Shown here one piece after another: positions 9,026-17,205 of a stretch of 64,000 nt of DNA. Source of the stretch: Halorussus pelagicus. Lineage in GTDB: Archaea > Halobacteriota > Halobacteria > Halobacteriales > Haladaptataceae. Where the stretch lies: assembly GCF_004087835.1 (NCBI RefSeq), contig NZ_CP035119.1, forward strand, positions 372,001-436,000. Reading direction: 5' to 3'. Position numbers and translations under genes: made by a program. The notes under the pieces are model-generated. The model saw nothing but the letters and a program-made list of their open reading frames with translations, had not been told where the DNA came from and ran no database searches. Position 1 is the stretch's first letter. Every line of letters begins with the position of its first letter.

Positions 9026-9861
9026 GCGAGGGCGAGCAAAGCGAGAGCGAACGAACGGACGGCGATGGAACCGAGAGCGCCGCGGTCCGCCGAGGATACG
9101 TCACTCAGACCCACACCGGAACAGTTCCGTGGGAGGAGGCGCTCGGCGCGGCGTCCCGAATCGGGTTCGACTTCGCGGAACTCTACATGGACGGGGCGAC
9201 CGAGCGCACGCGACTCGACCCTGGTTCGGTCGGGTCGCTGGCGGCCGAGAAGGGTATCGACCTGCTGGTCCACCTGCCGTTCGTGGACCTCGAAATCGGG
9301 TCGCCCCGGAACCCGGTCCGGGAGGGGTCGCTCTCCGAACAGCGCGCCTGCATCGAGACCGCCGCCGAGATGGGCGCTGAAAAGGCGGTTCTCCACGCCG
9401 GGACCAGCGCCCGGCCGCCCGAGTGGGAACTGGACGAAATCGCCCCACGTCTGCTAGACTCGATTCGAATCTTGGACCGGTTCGCGGCCGACCGCGACGT
9501 GGAAATCTGCGTCGAGAACCTTCCGGGCGTCCCCTTCACGGTCCACCATCTGGACCGCGTGTTCGCGGAGACCGAGGCGAGCGCCACCTTCGACACCGGC
9601 CACGCCCGCGTGGACGGGATGGACCCCGACGAGATGGCCGACTTTCTGGCCAACCGCGGCGAGCGCGTCTCGCACGTCCACGTCAACGACGCCCGCGAGG
9701 ACGCCGACGAACACGTCCCAACGGGGTCGGGAACGACCGACTTCGAGACCGCGCTGGCACCCCTGCGCGAGGGGTGGGAAGGCACCGTCTCGGTCGAAGT
9801 GTACACTTTCGATGAGGACTATCTGGCGCTCAGCGCCGAGAAGCTTGAAGAAGTCCTCTGA
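9022..9861 (+). CDS. Sugar phosphate isomerase/epimerase (AP endonuclease 2-like TIM barrel)
   Basis: A 279-residue protein starting at a GTG that overlaps the stop of the preceding gene (GTGA). After a short charged leader it shows TIM-barrel features of the xylose-isomerase-like superfamily: VPWEEALGAASRIGFDFAEL, HLPFVDLEIGSP, CVENLPGVPFTVHHL, ATFDTGHARVDG, VSHVHVNDAREDADEHVP and VSVEVYTFDEDY. The His, Glu and Asp ligands for a divalent metal are present. Translational coupling to the nucleotidyltransferase-phosphatase fusion points to a shared pathway. The substrate is unknown, and an endonuclease IV-like role is less likely given this context. Confidence 0.85.
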   Translation: MSEGEQSESERTDGDGTESAAVRRGYVTQTHTGTVPWEEALGAASRIGFDFAELYMDGATERTRLDPGSVGSLAAEKGIDLLVHLPFVDLEIGSPRNPVREGSLSEQRACIETAAEMGAEKAVLHAGTSARPPEWELDEIAPRLLDSIRILDRFAADRDVEICVENLPGVPFTVHHLDRVFAETEASATFDTGHARVDGMDPDEMADFLANRGERVSHVHVNDAREDADEHVPTGSGTTDFETALAPLREGWEGTVSVEVYTFDEDYLALSAEKLEEVL

Positions 9862-10213
9862 GCGTCCAACTCTCGGTAGCGGTCTCGGAGTCCAGATTTC
9901 TGCCCGCGACGACGAGAAATTCCGACGCCTTCTTATAGATTCTCCCCGATAGTTTTCGTATGCTTCGAACGAGCAGGAGAACTTTCCTCAACCTTCTCTC
10001 CGGCCTCGTCGGCAGTGGGTCGGAAGGGCCGTCCGAGTAGCGACGGTAAACGAGTCTCGGCGCTTCCGGGTTCGAGACTCCACGTTCCGACACCCTCAGT
10101 CTCGATGCCTCGATTTCGGGGGGGACCGATACCGGGCAGAAACCACCGCGGCGCGCATGACCGGAATACTGTAAAGGCTTATACCCTGTGAGACGGTACC
10201 AAACACCACATAG
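9862..10213. other. Intergenic region with a mini-ORF promoter and the uspA promoter
   Basis: This 352-base stretch separates the glycerophosphate cluster from the UspA gene. It holds a TATA-like TCTTATAG (9931-9938) placed about 26 bases before a 26-codon ORF (9960-10040), and a weak eight-base inverted repeat TCGAGACT/AGTCTCGA (10072-10079 and 10098-10105). A second TATA-like GCTTATACC at 10177-10185, 29 bases before the uspA ATG, probably drives uspA. Nothing else is recognised. Confidence 0.45.
9960..10040 (+). CDS. Possible leaderless 26-residue RR-motif micropeptide
   Basis: A 26-codon ORF (MLRTSRRTFLNLLSGLVGSG, then six more residues ending in E). It reads like a Tat signal peptide: a twin arginine followed by a hydrophobic stretch, but with no mature domain behind it. 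A TATA-like TCTTATAG sits about 26 bases upstream, the distance expected for a leaderless haloarchaeal transcript. It may be a real micropeptide or the leftover leader of a lost exported protein. There is no homology evidence. Confidence 0.3.
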   Translation: MLRTSRRTFLNLLSGLVGSGSEGPSE

Positions 10214-10705
10214 ATGTACGACCGAATACTCGTCCCGACGGACGGTTCGACCGAGACCGAGCGCGCGGTCGAACACGCCGCTCAGTTGGCGGCCGCACAC
10301 GACGCGCAACTCCACGGCGTCTACGTCGTCAACTCCGCGACGTTCGCGGGTCTCCACATGGAAACCTCGTGGGAGGGCGTTGACGAGGTGTTGCGCGATG
10401 AGGGCGAGAGCGCGCTGGAGCGGGTCGAAGCCATCGCGTCCGAGTACGGCGTCGAGTGTTCGTCGCGGCTTCTCGACGGGTCGCCGAGCAAGTGCATCGT
10501 GGAGTACGCCGAGCGCGAGGACTGCGACCTCGTGGTGATGGGGACCCACGGCAGGGGCGGCATCGACCGCCTGCTTCTGGGGAGCGTCGCGGAGGGGGTC
10601 GTCCGGGCCTGCTCGGTCCCGGTGCTGACTGTGCAGGTCGGCGACGACGAGCATTCGACCGAATCCGACAGCGAGGGCGCGGCCGCCGAGGAATCGGCGA
10701 CGTGA
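10214..10705 (+). CDS. Universal stress protein (UspA family)
   Basis: A 163-residue single-domain UspA protein: MYDRILVPTDGSTETERAVEHA at the N-terminus and the ATP-binding VMGTHGRGGIDRLLLGSVAEGVVR motif (G-2x-G-9x-G-S) near residue 112, followed by CSVPVLTV. The last ~20 residues are an acidic, low-complexity tail. Such proteins bind ATP as dimers and act in stress responses. A TATA-like GCTTATACC ends 28 bases before the ATG, so the leader is very short. Confidence 0.93.
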   Translation: MYDRILVPTDGSTETERAVEHAAQLAAAHDAQLHGVYVVNSATFAGLHMETSWEGVDEVLRDEGESALERVEAIASEYGVECSSRLLDGSPSKCIVEYAEREDCDLVVMGTHGRGGIDRLLLGSVAEGVVRACSVPVLTVQVGDDEHSTESDSEGAAAEESAT

Positions 10706-10750
10706 GTGGGCAAGCGTTACGAAGCGGTGTTCTAAATAGCGAGAGTTATC

Positions 10751-10890
10751 GAGGACAGTCCGAGAAGGTCGCTACTGCCGATGCCACTCATACCGCACAG
10801 CACTGCCCCGCATCAGCCTCACACCTCCCCAACCTCCTCGCTCACTACGTTCGCTCGTCCCTCGCGCCCGCACGCGCCGGGATGACTGTC
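10751..10890 (-). repeat. Dispersed non-coding repeat, copy A
   Basis: Read on the minus strand, this stretch contains GCAGTGCTGTGCGG, then TGAGTGGCATCGGCAGTAGC, then TTCTCGGACTGTCCTC, preceded by CTTGACAGTC-CGGCGCG. The same ordered blocks occur at 40714-40900 and 56141-56307 on the plus strand. The 3' half is well conserved while the central hairpin region differs. It lies between uspA and birA and has no coding potential. Confidence 0.7.
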
Positions 10891-10924
10891 AAGAGGGCGC
10901 GCGCCCGGTCGAAAATTGCCTCCG

Positions 10925-11896
10925 TCACACCGGCCGAAGGTGTTCGCAGTCGCCCGCGTGGACGTGGACGCGCTCGCCGTCGTCGGTTTCAATCACAAGC
11001 GCGCCGGGGAACGCTACGTCTATCGCCTCGCCGACGATTTCTCCGGTCGGGGTCTCCACCCGGACGCGCTGGCCGAGCGTGGCCGACCGGTCGCGCCACG
11101 CCTCGACTGCGGTCTCAGGGTCGGCCCGGAGTTCGTCGAACCGCTCCAGCAGGCGCTGGACGAAGACGCGACGGTCCACGTCGCCGACCTCCTCGCGGAT
11201 ACTGGTCGCGCCCTCGGGGAGTTCGTCGGCCGAGACGTTGGCGTTGAGTCCGACGCCGACCACGACCCACGAGACCTGACCGGCCTCGCCCTCCATCTCG
11301 GTCAGGATGCCCGCGAGTTTCTTTCCGCCGCGGTCGGCCGTTTCGTCGGTCGTATCACCACTTTGCCTCGCTTCGCTCACAAGAATATCGTTCGGCCACT
11401 TGATTTCGGCGTTCACACCCGCCTCGCGGGCCACGTCGGTCATGGCCACCGCGGCCGCCAGCGTGAGCGCCGGGGCATGGGCGGGCGGCAAGTCGGGCCG
11501 GAGGACCGCGCTCAGCCAGATTCCTCCGGAGGGGGCCGACCACTCGCGGTCGAGACGACCCCGGCTTCCGGTCTGCTCGTCGGCCAACACCACCACGTCT
11601 CGGGCACCCTCCCCGGCGAGTTCCCGCGCGCGGTCGTTGGTACTTCCGATGGCGTCGTGGTACTCCACCGCGAAATCGGCGTCGAGACCGTACTCGACCG
11701 CGGGACCGCTGTACTCCGGCGCGCCGTCAAGGCGGTAGCCATCGTCGCCGCTGGCGATTTCGAAGCCCGCGTCGCGGAGCGCTTCGACGTGTTTCCAGAC
11801 CGCGTTGCGCGAGACGCCGAGACGGTCGGCAAGTTCCGGACCCGCGACTGGGTCCTCCGAGATGGCTTCAAGAACGGCCCGACGGGTGTCGTTCAT
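10925..11896 (-). CDS. birA: Biotin--protein ligase with N-terminal HTH (BirA)
   Basis: A 323-residue protein. Residues 1 to about 60 form a winged helix (AISEDPVAGPELADRLGVSRNAVWKHVEALRDAGFEI). The ligase domain follows with GSTNDRARELA, the biotin/ATP loop TGSRGRLDREWSAPSGGIWLS and KWPNDILV, and an SH3-like C-terminal domain (GEIVGEAIDVAFPGALVIETDDGE). It attaches biotin to the carrier lysine of acyl-CoA carboxylase. The biotin carboxylase/carrier gene 12775-14616 is nearby on the same strand, which fits that partner. The HTH could repress biotin genes, but no operator was identified. Confidence 0.95.
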   Translation of the reverse strand: MNDTRRAVLEAISEDPVAGPELADRLGVSRNAVWKHVEALRDAGFEIASGDDGYRLDGAPEYSGPAVEYGLDADFAVEYHDAIGSTNDRARELAGEGARDVVVLADEQTGSRGRLDREWSAPSGGIWLSAVLRPDLPPAHAPALTLAAAVAMTDVAREAGVNAEIKWPNDILVSEARQSGDTTDETADRGGKKLAGILTEMEGEAGQVSWVVVGVGLNANVSADELPEGATSIREEVGDVDRRVFVQRLLERFDELRADPETAVEAWRDRSATLGQRVRVETPTGEIVGEAIDVAFPGALVIETDDGERVHVHAGDCEHLRPV

Positions 11897-12118
11897 GGCG
11901 GTCGGTAAGAATGGAATAGTGATGAAAGAGACGATTCCATCGTGACGGAATCTCGGCGAGCGTGATTTTGGGCAACGCGCCGGTACCCGCCGGAGACCGA
12001 TTGTTCTGCCTGAGTGTACGTTCGACAGACCTATCCCTAATTTAATACTTACTATAATTAAAATTGTTTCTTTTCATTAGAAAATTTTATGTATTTCTGC
12101 CATATACGTGTAAATGCA

Positions 12119-12454
12119 ATGGCAGATAACTCCCACCCAGAAAAAAGTCGACGTAGCATTCTAAAAGCGTCCGGCGCTATCGTAGGAGGCGGAGCCCTCA
12201 TGGGTGCCGCCACGAGTTCTGCATCGGCGAGCGACCTGTACGTGGGACAAGAAGTATACCTGAACGCGGACGGGAGAGACATTCCCGGCTGGGAGAGTTG
12301 TGACTTAAAGAACTACGAGTTCTACAACCGCAAGACGAGTGGCACCATCGTCGATGGTTGCTCTCGGGACGGTTACTGGAAAGTAGACCTCGATGGCTAT
12401 CCCACGGCGTGGTTCAGCGACAACTTCCTGTCAGAGAACAACGGCGGCCCATAG
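12119..12454 (+). CDS. Small Tat-exported protein of unknown function
   Basis: A 111-residue protein with a Tat signal (KSRRSILKASG followed by a hydrophobic h-region and an ASA-like cleavage site near residue 37). The ATG after the AT-rich leader is chosen because it places the RR motif at a normal distance. The mature part is about 75 residues with two cysteines and many aromatic residues (YVGQEVYLNAD, GYWKVDLDGYPTAWF), which suggests a small extracellular beta domain, perhaps SH3-like. The upstream 90 bases are strongly AT-rich and a likely terminator follows. No family is recognised. Confidence 0.7.
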   Translation: MADNSHPEKSRRSILKASGAIVGGGALMGAATSSASASDLYVGQEVYLNADGRDIPGWESCDLKNYEFYNRKTSGTIVDGCSRDGYWKVDLDGYPTAWFSDNFLSENNGGP

Positions 12455-12774
12455 CGAGGCACAACGACAAAGGAGCGTAACAGACGACGAGTGTCCACGT
12501 TACTCCGTGGACGCGACACCCCGTTTTAAGATGTATATACTTCAACTTGTAACTCAGTAGTCAGTATTTTCGTCAGTGAGAGCCGCGACTGACTCTGAAC
12601 CGGCGAGCGGGGTGCTCGTTACCTGATGTCGATTAGCGCGTCGCACAAGTCACCGCTGTTGCTCTCCCCGGCCACGACCGGCGAGATAGTACCGCTGTCA
12701 TCCGGTCGTCGAAGGTCGGTGTGACATCTCGAAAAGAAGTCTCGTAGCAACAGAAACCGAGAGACCGAAATCGA
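12455..12774. other. Intergenic region between the small Tat gene and pccA
   Basis: This 320-base stretch contains a terminator-like hairpin (12491-12519), a palindromic GTATATAC near 12532, and a minus-strand reading-frame remnant at about 12619-12730 ending in DLCDALIDIR before a stop, with no start codon. The remnant looks like the tail of a lost acidic protein. No complete gene is present. Confidence 0.4.
12491..12527 (+). terminator. Probable transcription terminator after the small Tat gene
   Basis: A seven-base perfect stem GTCCACG/CGTGGAC (12493-12499 and 12506-12512), extended outward by GTGTC/GACAC with a bulge, is followed by CCCGTTTTAAG. The T-run lies on the plus strand, about 40 bases behind the stop codon at 12454. 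Confidence 0.5.
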
Positions 12775-14616
12775 CTACTCGAAGGCGACCAGCACGTCGC
12801 CCATGTCCACGCTGTCGCCCTCGGCGACGGCGACCTGCGAGACGGTGCCGCCGCGGTCGGCGACCACGTCGTTCTCCATTTTCATCGCTTCCAGCACGCA
12901 GACCACGTCACCGGCGGCCACCTCGTCGCCCGCTTGGACGTTCACGTCGAGGATGGTGCCCTGCATCTCGGCGGTGACGCTTCCGCCCTCGGCGTCGGCC
13001 GCCGCGCCGTCCGACCCGCCGGAGTCGCCGCCCGCGGGTTGGGGCTTCTGGCCGCCGGAACCGCCGCTCGCGCCAGCGGTCGGAATCGCCGCCGCGCCGC
13101 GCTCTTCTAAGTCCACCTCGAAGCGCTTGCCGTTGACCTCGACGGTGAACTGGCGCTCGACGACCTCTTCGTCGTCGCCCGCGGTCGAATCGGTCTTGCC
13201 GCCCCACTTCTCTTGGGCCTCCTCGATGCGCTCGGGGTCGAGCGTGTGGTCGAGGTACTTCGTGGTGTGGGTGCCCGCGACGAAGGCGTCGTCTTCGAGC
13301 ATCAGGCGGTGGAACGGGATGATGGTCGGGATGCCCTCGATGTCGTACTCCGCGAGCGCGCGCTGGGAGCGGACGATACACTCCTCGCGGTCGGACCCGT
13401 GGACGATGAGTTTGGCGACCATCGAGTCGTAGTCGGTGACGAGTTCGTCGCCCTGTCGGAGCGCGTCGTCGAGTCGGACGCCGATGCCGCCCGGCGGGTC
13501 GTACGTTTCGAGGTCGCCGCCGGTCGCGGGCGCGAAGTCGTTCGCGGCGTTCTCGGCGTTGATGCGGAACTCCATCGCGTGGCCTTCGAGTTCGACCTCG
13601 TCCTGCGAGAAGCCCAGTTCTTCGTCTTGGGCGACCCGAATCTGGGACTTCACGATGTCGATGTCGGTGAGTTCCTCGGTGACGGTGTGTTCGACCTGAA
13701 TCCGGGTGTTGACTTCGAGGAAGTAGAAGTTCGTCTCCGGCCCGAGCAGTTCGCCGCCCTCGCGCTCGGTGTCCTCTTCGACGAGGAACTCGAAGGTACC
13801 GGCGTTGTAGTAGCCCGCGGCGTCGGCACCGCGGCGGGCGGCCTCCGCGATTTCCTCGCGCAGTTCGTCGGTGAGCGCGGGCGAGGGACCTTCCTCGATG
13901 ACCTTCTGGTGGCGGCGCTGGAGCGAGCAGTCTCGTTCGCCGAGGTGGCGGACGTTACCGTGGTGGTCGGCGATAATCTGGACCTCGATGTGGCGCGGGT
14001 TTTCGAGGTAGCGCTCCAGATAGACGTTGTCGTTGTCGAAGTACGCCTCGCCCTCGCGCTTGGCGGATTCGAGTTGGTCCTCGGCCTCCTCGGCGCTCCG
14101 GACGACCTTCATCCCGCGGCCGCCGCCGCCACCCTCGGCCTTGATGGCGATGGGGTAGCCGTGTTCCTCGCCGAACTCCGTCACCTCTGCGGGGTCCTCG
14201 ACGGGGTCGGTCGTGCCCGGCACGATGGGCACGTCGGCCTCGCGCATCGTCTTGCGAGCGTGGGTCTTCTCGCCGAGTTGTTCCATCGAGTCGGCGGACG
14301 GGCCGATCCACTTCACGCCCTCGGTCTCCTCGACCTTACCCGCGAACGCGGCGTTCTCCGCGAGGAAGCCGTATCCGGGATGGATGGCGTCTGCGTCGGC
14401 CTTCTTCGCGGCGTCCACGACCGCCTCGTGGTCGAGGTAGGAGTCGGCCGCGCGGGCCGGACCGACGTTGTACGCCTCGTCGGCGTACCGGACGTGTCCC
14501 GAGTCCTTGTCGGCCTCGCTGTAGACAGCCACGGTGTCGATACCCAACTCCTCGCAGGCCCGCATCACGCGAACCGCGATTTCGCCGCGGTTTGCGACGA
14601 GTACCTTGTCGAACAT
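12775..14616 (-). CDS. pccA: Acetyl-/propionyl-CoA carboxylase biotin carboxylase and carrier subunit
   Basis: A 613-residue protein starting [16 protein letters not shown], the standard biotin-carboxylase start. The four residues upstream are not used. It carries the ATP-grasp carboxylase with [12 protein letters not shown] and the [13 protein letters not shown] motif. An Ala/Gly-rich linker (about residues 505-545) leads to a biotinyl carrier domain with EAMKMEND, whose lysine is the biotin site about 35 residues from the C-terminus. It works with PccB and PccX (20298-22186) to carboxylate propionyl- or acetyl-CoA. In this genome the genes are separated by a regulator/P450 segment. Confidence 0.95.
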   Translation of the reverse strand: MFDKVLVANRGEIAVRVMRACEELGIDTVAVYSEADKDSGHVRYADEAYNVGPARAADSYLDHEAVVDAAKKADADAIHPGYGFLAENAAFAGKVEETEGVKWIGPSADSMEQLGEKTHARKTMREADVPIVPGTTDPVEDPAEVTEFGEEHGYPIAIKAEGGGGGRGMKVVRSAEEAEDQLESAKREGEAYFDNDNVYLERYLENPRHIEVQIIADHHGNVRHLGERDCSLQRRHQKVIEEGPSPALTDELREEIAEAARRGADAAGYYNAGTFEFLVEEDTEREGGELLGPETNFYFLEVNTRIQVEHTVTEELTDIDIVKSQIRVAQDEELGFSQDEVELEGHAMEFRINAENAANDFAPATGGDLETYDPPGGIGVRLDDALRQGDELVTDYDSMVAKLIVHGSDREECIVRSQRALAEYDIEGIPTIIPFHRLMLEDDAFVAGTHTTKYLDHTLDPERIEEAQEKWGGKTDSTAGDDEEVVERQFTVEVNGKRFEVDLEERGAAAIPTAGASGGSGGQKPQPAGGDSGGSDGAAADAEGGSVTAEMQGTILDVNVQAGDEVAAGDVVCVLEAMKMENDVVADRGGTVSQVAVAEGDSVDMGDVLVAFE

Positions 14617-14731
14617 TCTTAGCGGCAAATATTCGGGAAGGATACCTCATTCTGTCGGTTCTTCCCGACGACCGCCGCGAGGTCGTCAACTGCTCGGCGC
14701 AGGTCTGTTGACGGGGACACGCGGCGACTAC

Positions 14732-15391
14732 TCACTCGCCGACGACGCGGCACATCACGCTCGCCTCGGCCTTCCGGAGCAGGTTCGACGCCGTACTCTC
14801 CGCGCAGTCGAGTTCCGCCGCCACGTCGGCCAGCGACCCCTCGCGTGGCACCTCGTAGTAGCCGACTTCGGCGGCGACCGACGCCGCCTCGAACTGTCGG
14901 TCGGTCAGTCCGGCCGCGACGGTGCCGTGCCTGCGGTCGTAGTCGCCGACCTCCTCCACGTCGGCCGCGATTCGCTCGGGCAGGTCGCCCAGCAGGGTCC
15001 GCAGGTCGTCCGGCGCGCCGACGAGCGTGAACCGCATGTGGCCCCCGCCGGTGTACTCGATGGGCGGCACCACGAGCAACTGCCGCCGGGCGAACACCGA
15101 CCGGAAGTCAGTGTCGGTCTCGCGGGTCTCCTGCCGGACGTAGGCGTAGAACGACCGCGAGTCGATGGGAACCAGCGTGTACTCCGGAATCGACTCCACC
15201 TCGTCCATCGCCGCCCGGTAAGGGTCGATTTCGCCCTCGACGTAGAACAGCACGTACTCGACGCCCTCCTCGCGGAGGATGTTCCACGCCAGCAACTCTT
15301 CGCGGTCCACCGCCGGGGAGTCGGCGATGAAGTTCTGCATCGGGTGGCGCGTCTCTCGCGGTTGCCGGAGGGTGAGCGTGAGGTACTTCAC
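14732..15391 (-). CDS. Bat-type HTH-10 regulator, copy 1
   Basis: A 219-residue protein with a GTG start giving VKYLTLTLRQPRETRHPMQ. This start gives exactly the length of its paralogue at 18137-18796 and the same spacing to the divergent TATA. The N-terminal ~150 residues form the bacterio-opsin-activator-associated sensor domain. The C-terminus has the HTH-10 helix-turn-helix (LTDRQFEAASVAAEVGYYEVPREGSLADVAAELDCAES in two blocks). It is divergently transcribed from the P450 at 15474 and probably controls it. Confidence 0.88.
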   Translation of the reverse strand: MKYLTLTLRQPRETRHPMQNFIADSPAVDREELLAWNILREEGVEYVLFYVEGEIDPYRAAMDEVESIPEYTLVPIDSRSFYAYVRQETRETDTDFRSVFARRQLLVVPPIEYTGGGHMRFTLVGAPDDLRTLLGDLPERIAADVEEVGDYDRRHGTVAAGLTDRQFEAASVAAEVGYYEVPREGSLADVAAELDCAESTASNLLRKAEASVMCRVVGE

Positions 15392-15404
15392 GGTCGGCGA
15401 TACC

Positions 15405-15425
15405 GCCGCTACATAAAAAAGAGCT
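15405..15425. promoter_or_regulatory. Shared divergent promoter of HTH regulator 1 and P450 1
   Basis: The CTACATAAAAAAGAGC block holds a TATA-like element about 20 bases before the regulator's GTG on the minus strand and about 55 bases before the P450 ATG on the plus strand. A nearly identical CTACATAAAAAGGCC block lies at the same place in the second regulator/P450 pair (18815-18829). Confidence 0.55.
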
Positions 15426-15473
15426 AGGCAGTTCGACGGAGTTTCTATCGATGGGCCGACCCAACTGTCGAGC

Positions 15474-16907
15474 ATGAGCCATTCAGACTCCAGCGCCGAC
15501 GCCTCCAAGGCGGGAGAGAGCGCGGCGGCCCGCGACGCGGAGAGCGGTCCGGCACACGACGCCGAGGGCGGCCCGGCGGTCCGCGACCCGCCGAAGTTGG
15601 ACGCGCCGCCGCTGGTCGGCAACACCCTCCAGTTCGCGCGCGACCCGTTCGGCTTCTACGACCGACTCGACGAACAGGGCGAAGCGGTCCGCTACGAGGT
15701 TGCCGGACAGGAGTTCTGCACGATCTTCGAACCGGAGTACGTCGAGCGGATTCTGGTCGCGGACAACGAGAAGTTCGTGAAGGCAGAGATGTTCCGGGAG
15801 GCCGCGGCCGGGTTCGCCGAGCGAGGGTTGCTCCTGACCGAGGGCGAGGTCTGGCGCGACCAGCGGGTCCGCATCCAACCGGCGTTCACGCCTGACAAGA
15901 TTCAGAGCTACGCGGACGCGATGGTGACGTACGCCGACCGCCTCGGCGACGAACTCGTAGACAGCGAACTCGTGAACGTCGAGGACGTGATGTCGGAACT
16001 GACCCTCGAAATTCTGGCCAAGTCGCTGTTCGACGTGGACGTATCGGGTCGCCTCGATGTGGTCCGAGCGGCCGCCGCCGCACTCAACGAGCGAGGCGAC
16101 GCCAGCGGCGCGTCAGCGTTCCTCCCGAACTGGGTGCCCACGCGGAAGAACCGGCGGTTCAAGCGCGCGATGGCCGATTTCGAGTCGATGGTGGACGACC
16201 TCATCGCCGAGCGACGGCGCGACGGACCCGACTCGTACGACGACCTGCTCTCGGTCTTGCTCGACGCCGAGGGACCGGACGGGACCACGATGGCCGACGA
16301 CGTGGTGCGCGACCAGATGGTGACGTTCCTCTTTGCGGGCCACGAGACGACCGCGCTGGCGCTCACGTACGCGTGGCACCTGCTCGCGCGCAACCCCGAC
16401 AAACTCGACCGCCTCCGCGCGGAACTCGACGCCGAACTCGGCGACCGGCGGGCGCAAATGACCGACCTGCACGCGCTCGACTACACCGAGCAGGTCGTGA
16501 ACGAGACCCTGCGACTCTATCCGCCCGCCCACGTCCTGTTCCGGGAACCCACCGAGGACGTGACGCTCGGTTCCTACCGCGTCAGGAGGGGTACCGCGAT
16601 TTCGATTCCCATCTTCAAGCTTCACCGCGACGGCCGGTTCTACGACGAACCCGACGAGTTCCGGCCCGAACGATGGACCGAGGAGTTCGAGAACGAGATT
16701 CCCGACTACGCCTACTTCCCGTTCGGCGGCGGCCCGCGCCACTGCATCGGGATGCGGTTCGCTATGACGGAACTGAAACTCGTGCTAGCGACGCTGGCCC
16801 GCGAGGTCAGTTTCGACCCGACCTACGAAGGCGACCCAGACCTCTCGATGGCCGCGACGATGCGGCCCGACCAGTCGATGGAGATGCGCGTTCTCGAACG
16901 AGGGTGA
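15474..16907 (+). CDS. Cytochrome P450, copy 1
   Basis: A 477-residue P450. The first ~35 residues are a charged, alanine-rich leader with no membrane anchor. Signatures present are the I-helix AGHETTALAL, the K-helix ETLRLYPP (ExxR), PERW, and the heme loop FPFGGGPRHCIG with the axial cysteine at about residue 424. It is a class of soluble fatty-acid-hydroxylase-like P450s, and the substrate is unknown. It pairs divergently with the HTH regulator at 14732-15391 and is a close paralogue of the P450 at 18879-20297, sharing an identical run around the heme cysteine and following helix. No redox partner gene is adjacent. Confidence 0.95.
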   Translation: MSHSDSSADASKAGESAAARDAESGPAHDAEGGPAVRDPPKLDAPPLVGNTLQFARDPFGFYDRLDEQGEAVRYEVAGQEFCTIFEPEYVERILVADNEKFVKAEMFREAAAGFAERGLLLTEGEVWRDQRVRIQPAFTPDKIQSYADAMVTYADRLGDELVDSELVNVEDVMSELTLEILAKSLFDVDVSGRLDVVRAAAAALNERGDASGASAFLPNWVPTRKNRRFKRAMADFESMVDDLIAERRRDGPDSYDDLLSVLLDAEGPDGTTMADDVVRDQMVTFLFAGHETTALALTYAWHLLARNPDKLDRLRAELDAELGDRRAQMTDLHALDYTEQVVNETLRLYPPAHVLFREPTEDVTLGSYRVRRGTAISIPIFKLHRDGRFYDEPDEFRPERWTEEFENEIPDYAYFPFGGGPRHCIGMRFAMTELKLVLATLAREVSFDPTYEGDPDLSMAATMRPDQSMEMRVLERG

Positions 16908-17205
16908 GCCGCAGTACCGCACTCCGGCAACTTTTATTTATCGGGGGGCTGACTGTTCGAGCGTGAATCGACCGACTCCGCCCCGCGCTGGCCCGAATCA
17001 CGGACCAGCGACCGCTCTTCGTCGGGTGGAGTCCTGACCGCCGGTGGCCCGGCGTCGGGGTGAAACTCTGCGCCACCGACCGTTCTCACGCCTCGCTTAC
17101 CGACCGACAATCACCGATACAGGAGAAACGACGAACGATGAACACCGATACGACGTGCCGACGGCGAATTGCCAGCGAATCGACGCTCGACGGGGGCGCA
17201 GACCG

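Noticed and set aside
10820-10870. GAGCGAACGTAGTGAGCGA motif as a functional site in copy A
   Set aside because: This palindromic-looking string is frequent in haloarchaeal genomes, so it alone is not evidence for a site.
13213-14622. 469-codon plus-strand open frame opposite pccA
   Set aside because: Shadow of the biotin carboxylase gene, low-complexity and without motifs.
16908-17205. 24-codon GTG ORF at 16963 with a TATA-like element 25 bases upstream
   Set aside because: The sequence is Pro/Arg-rich with no features. The promoter is more likely to serve the methyltransferase at 17206.
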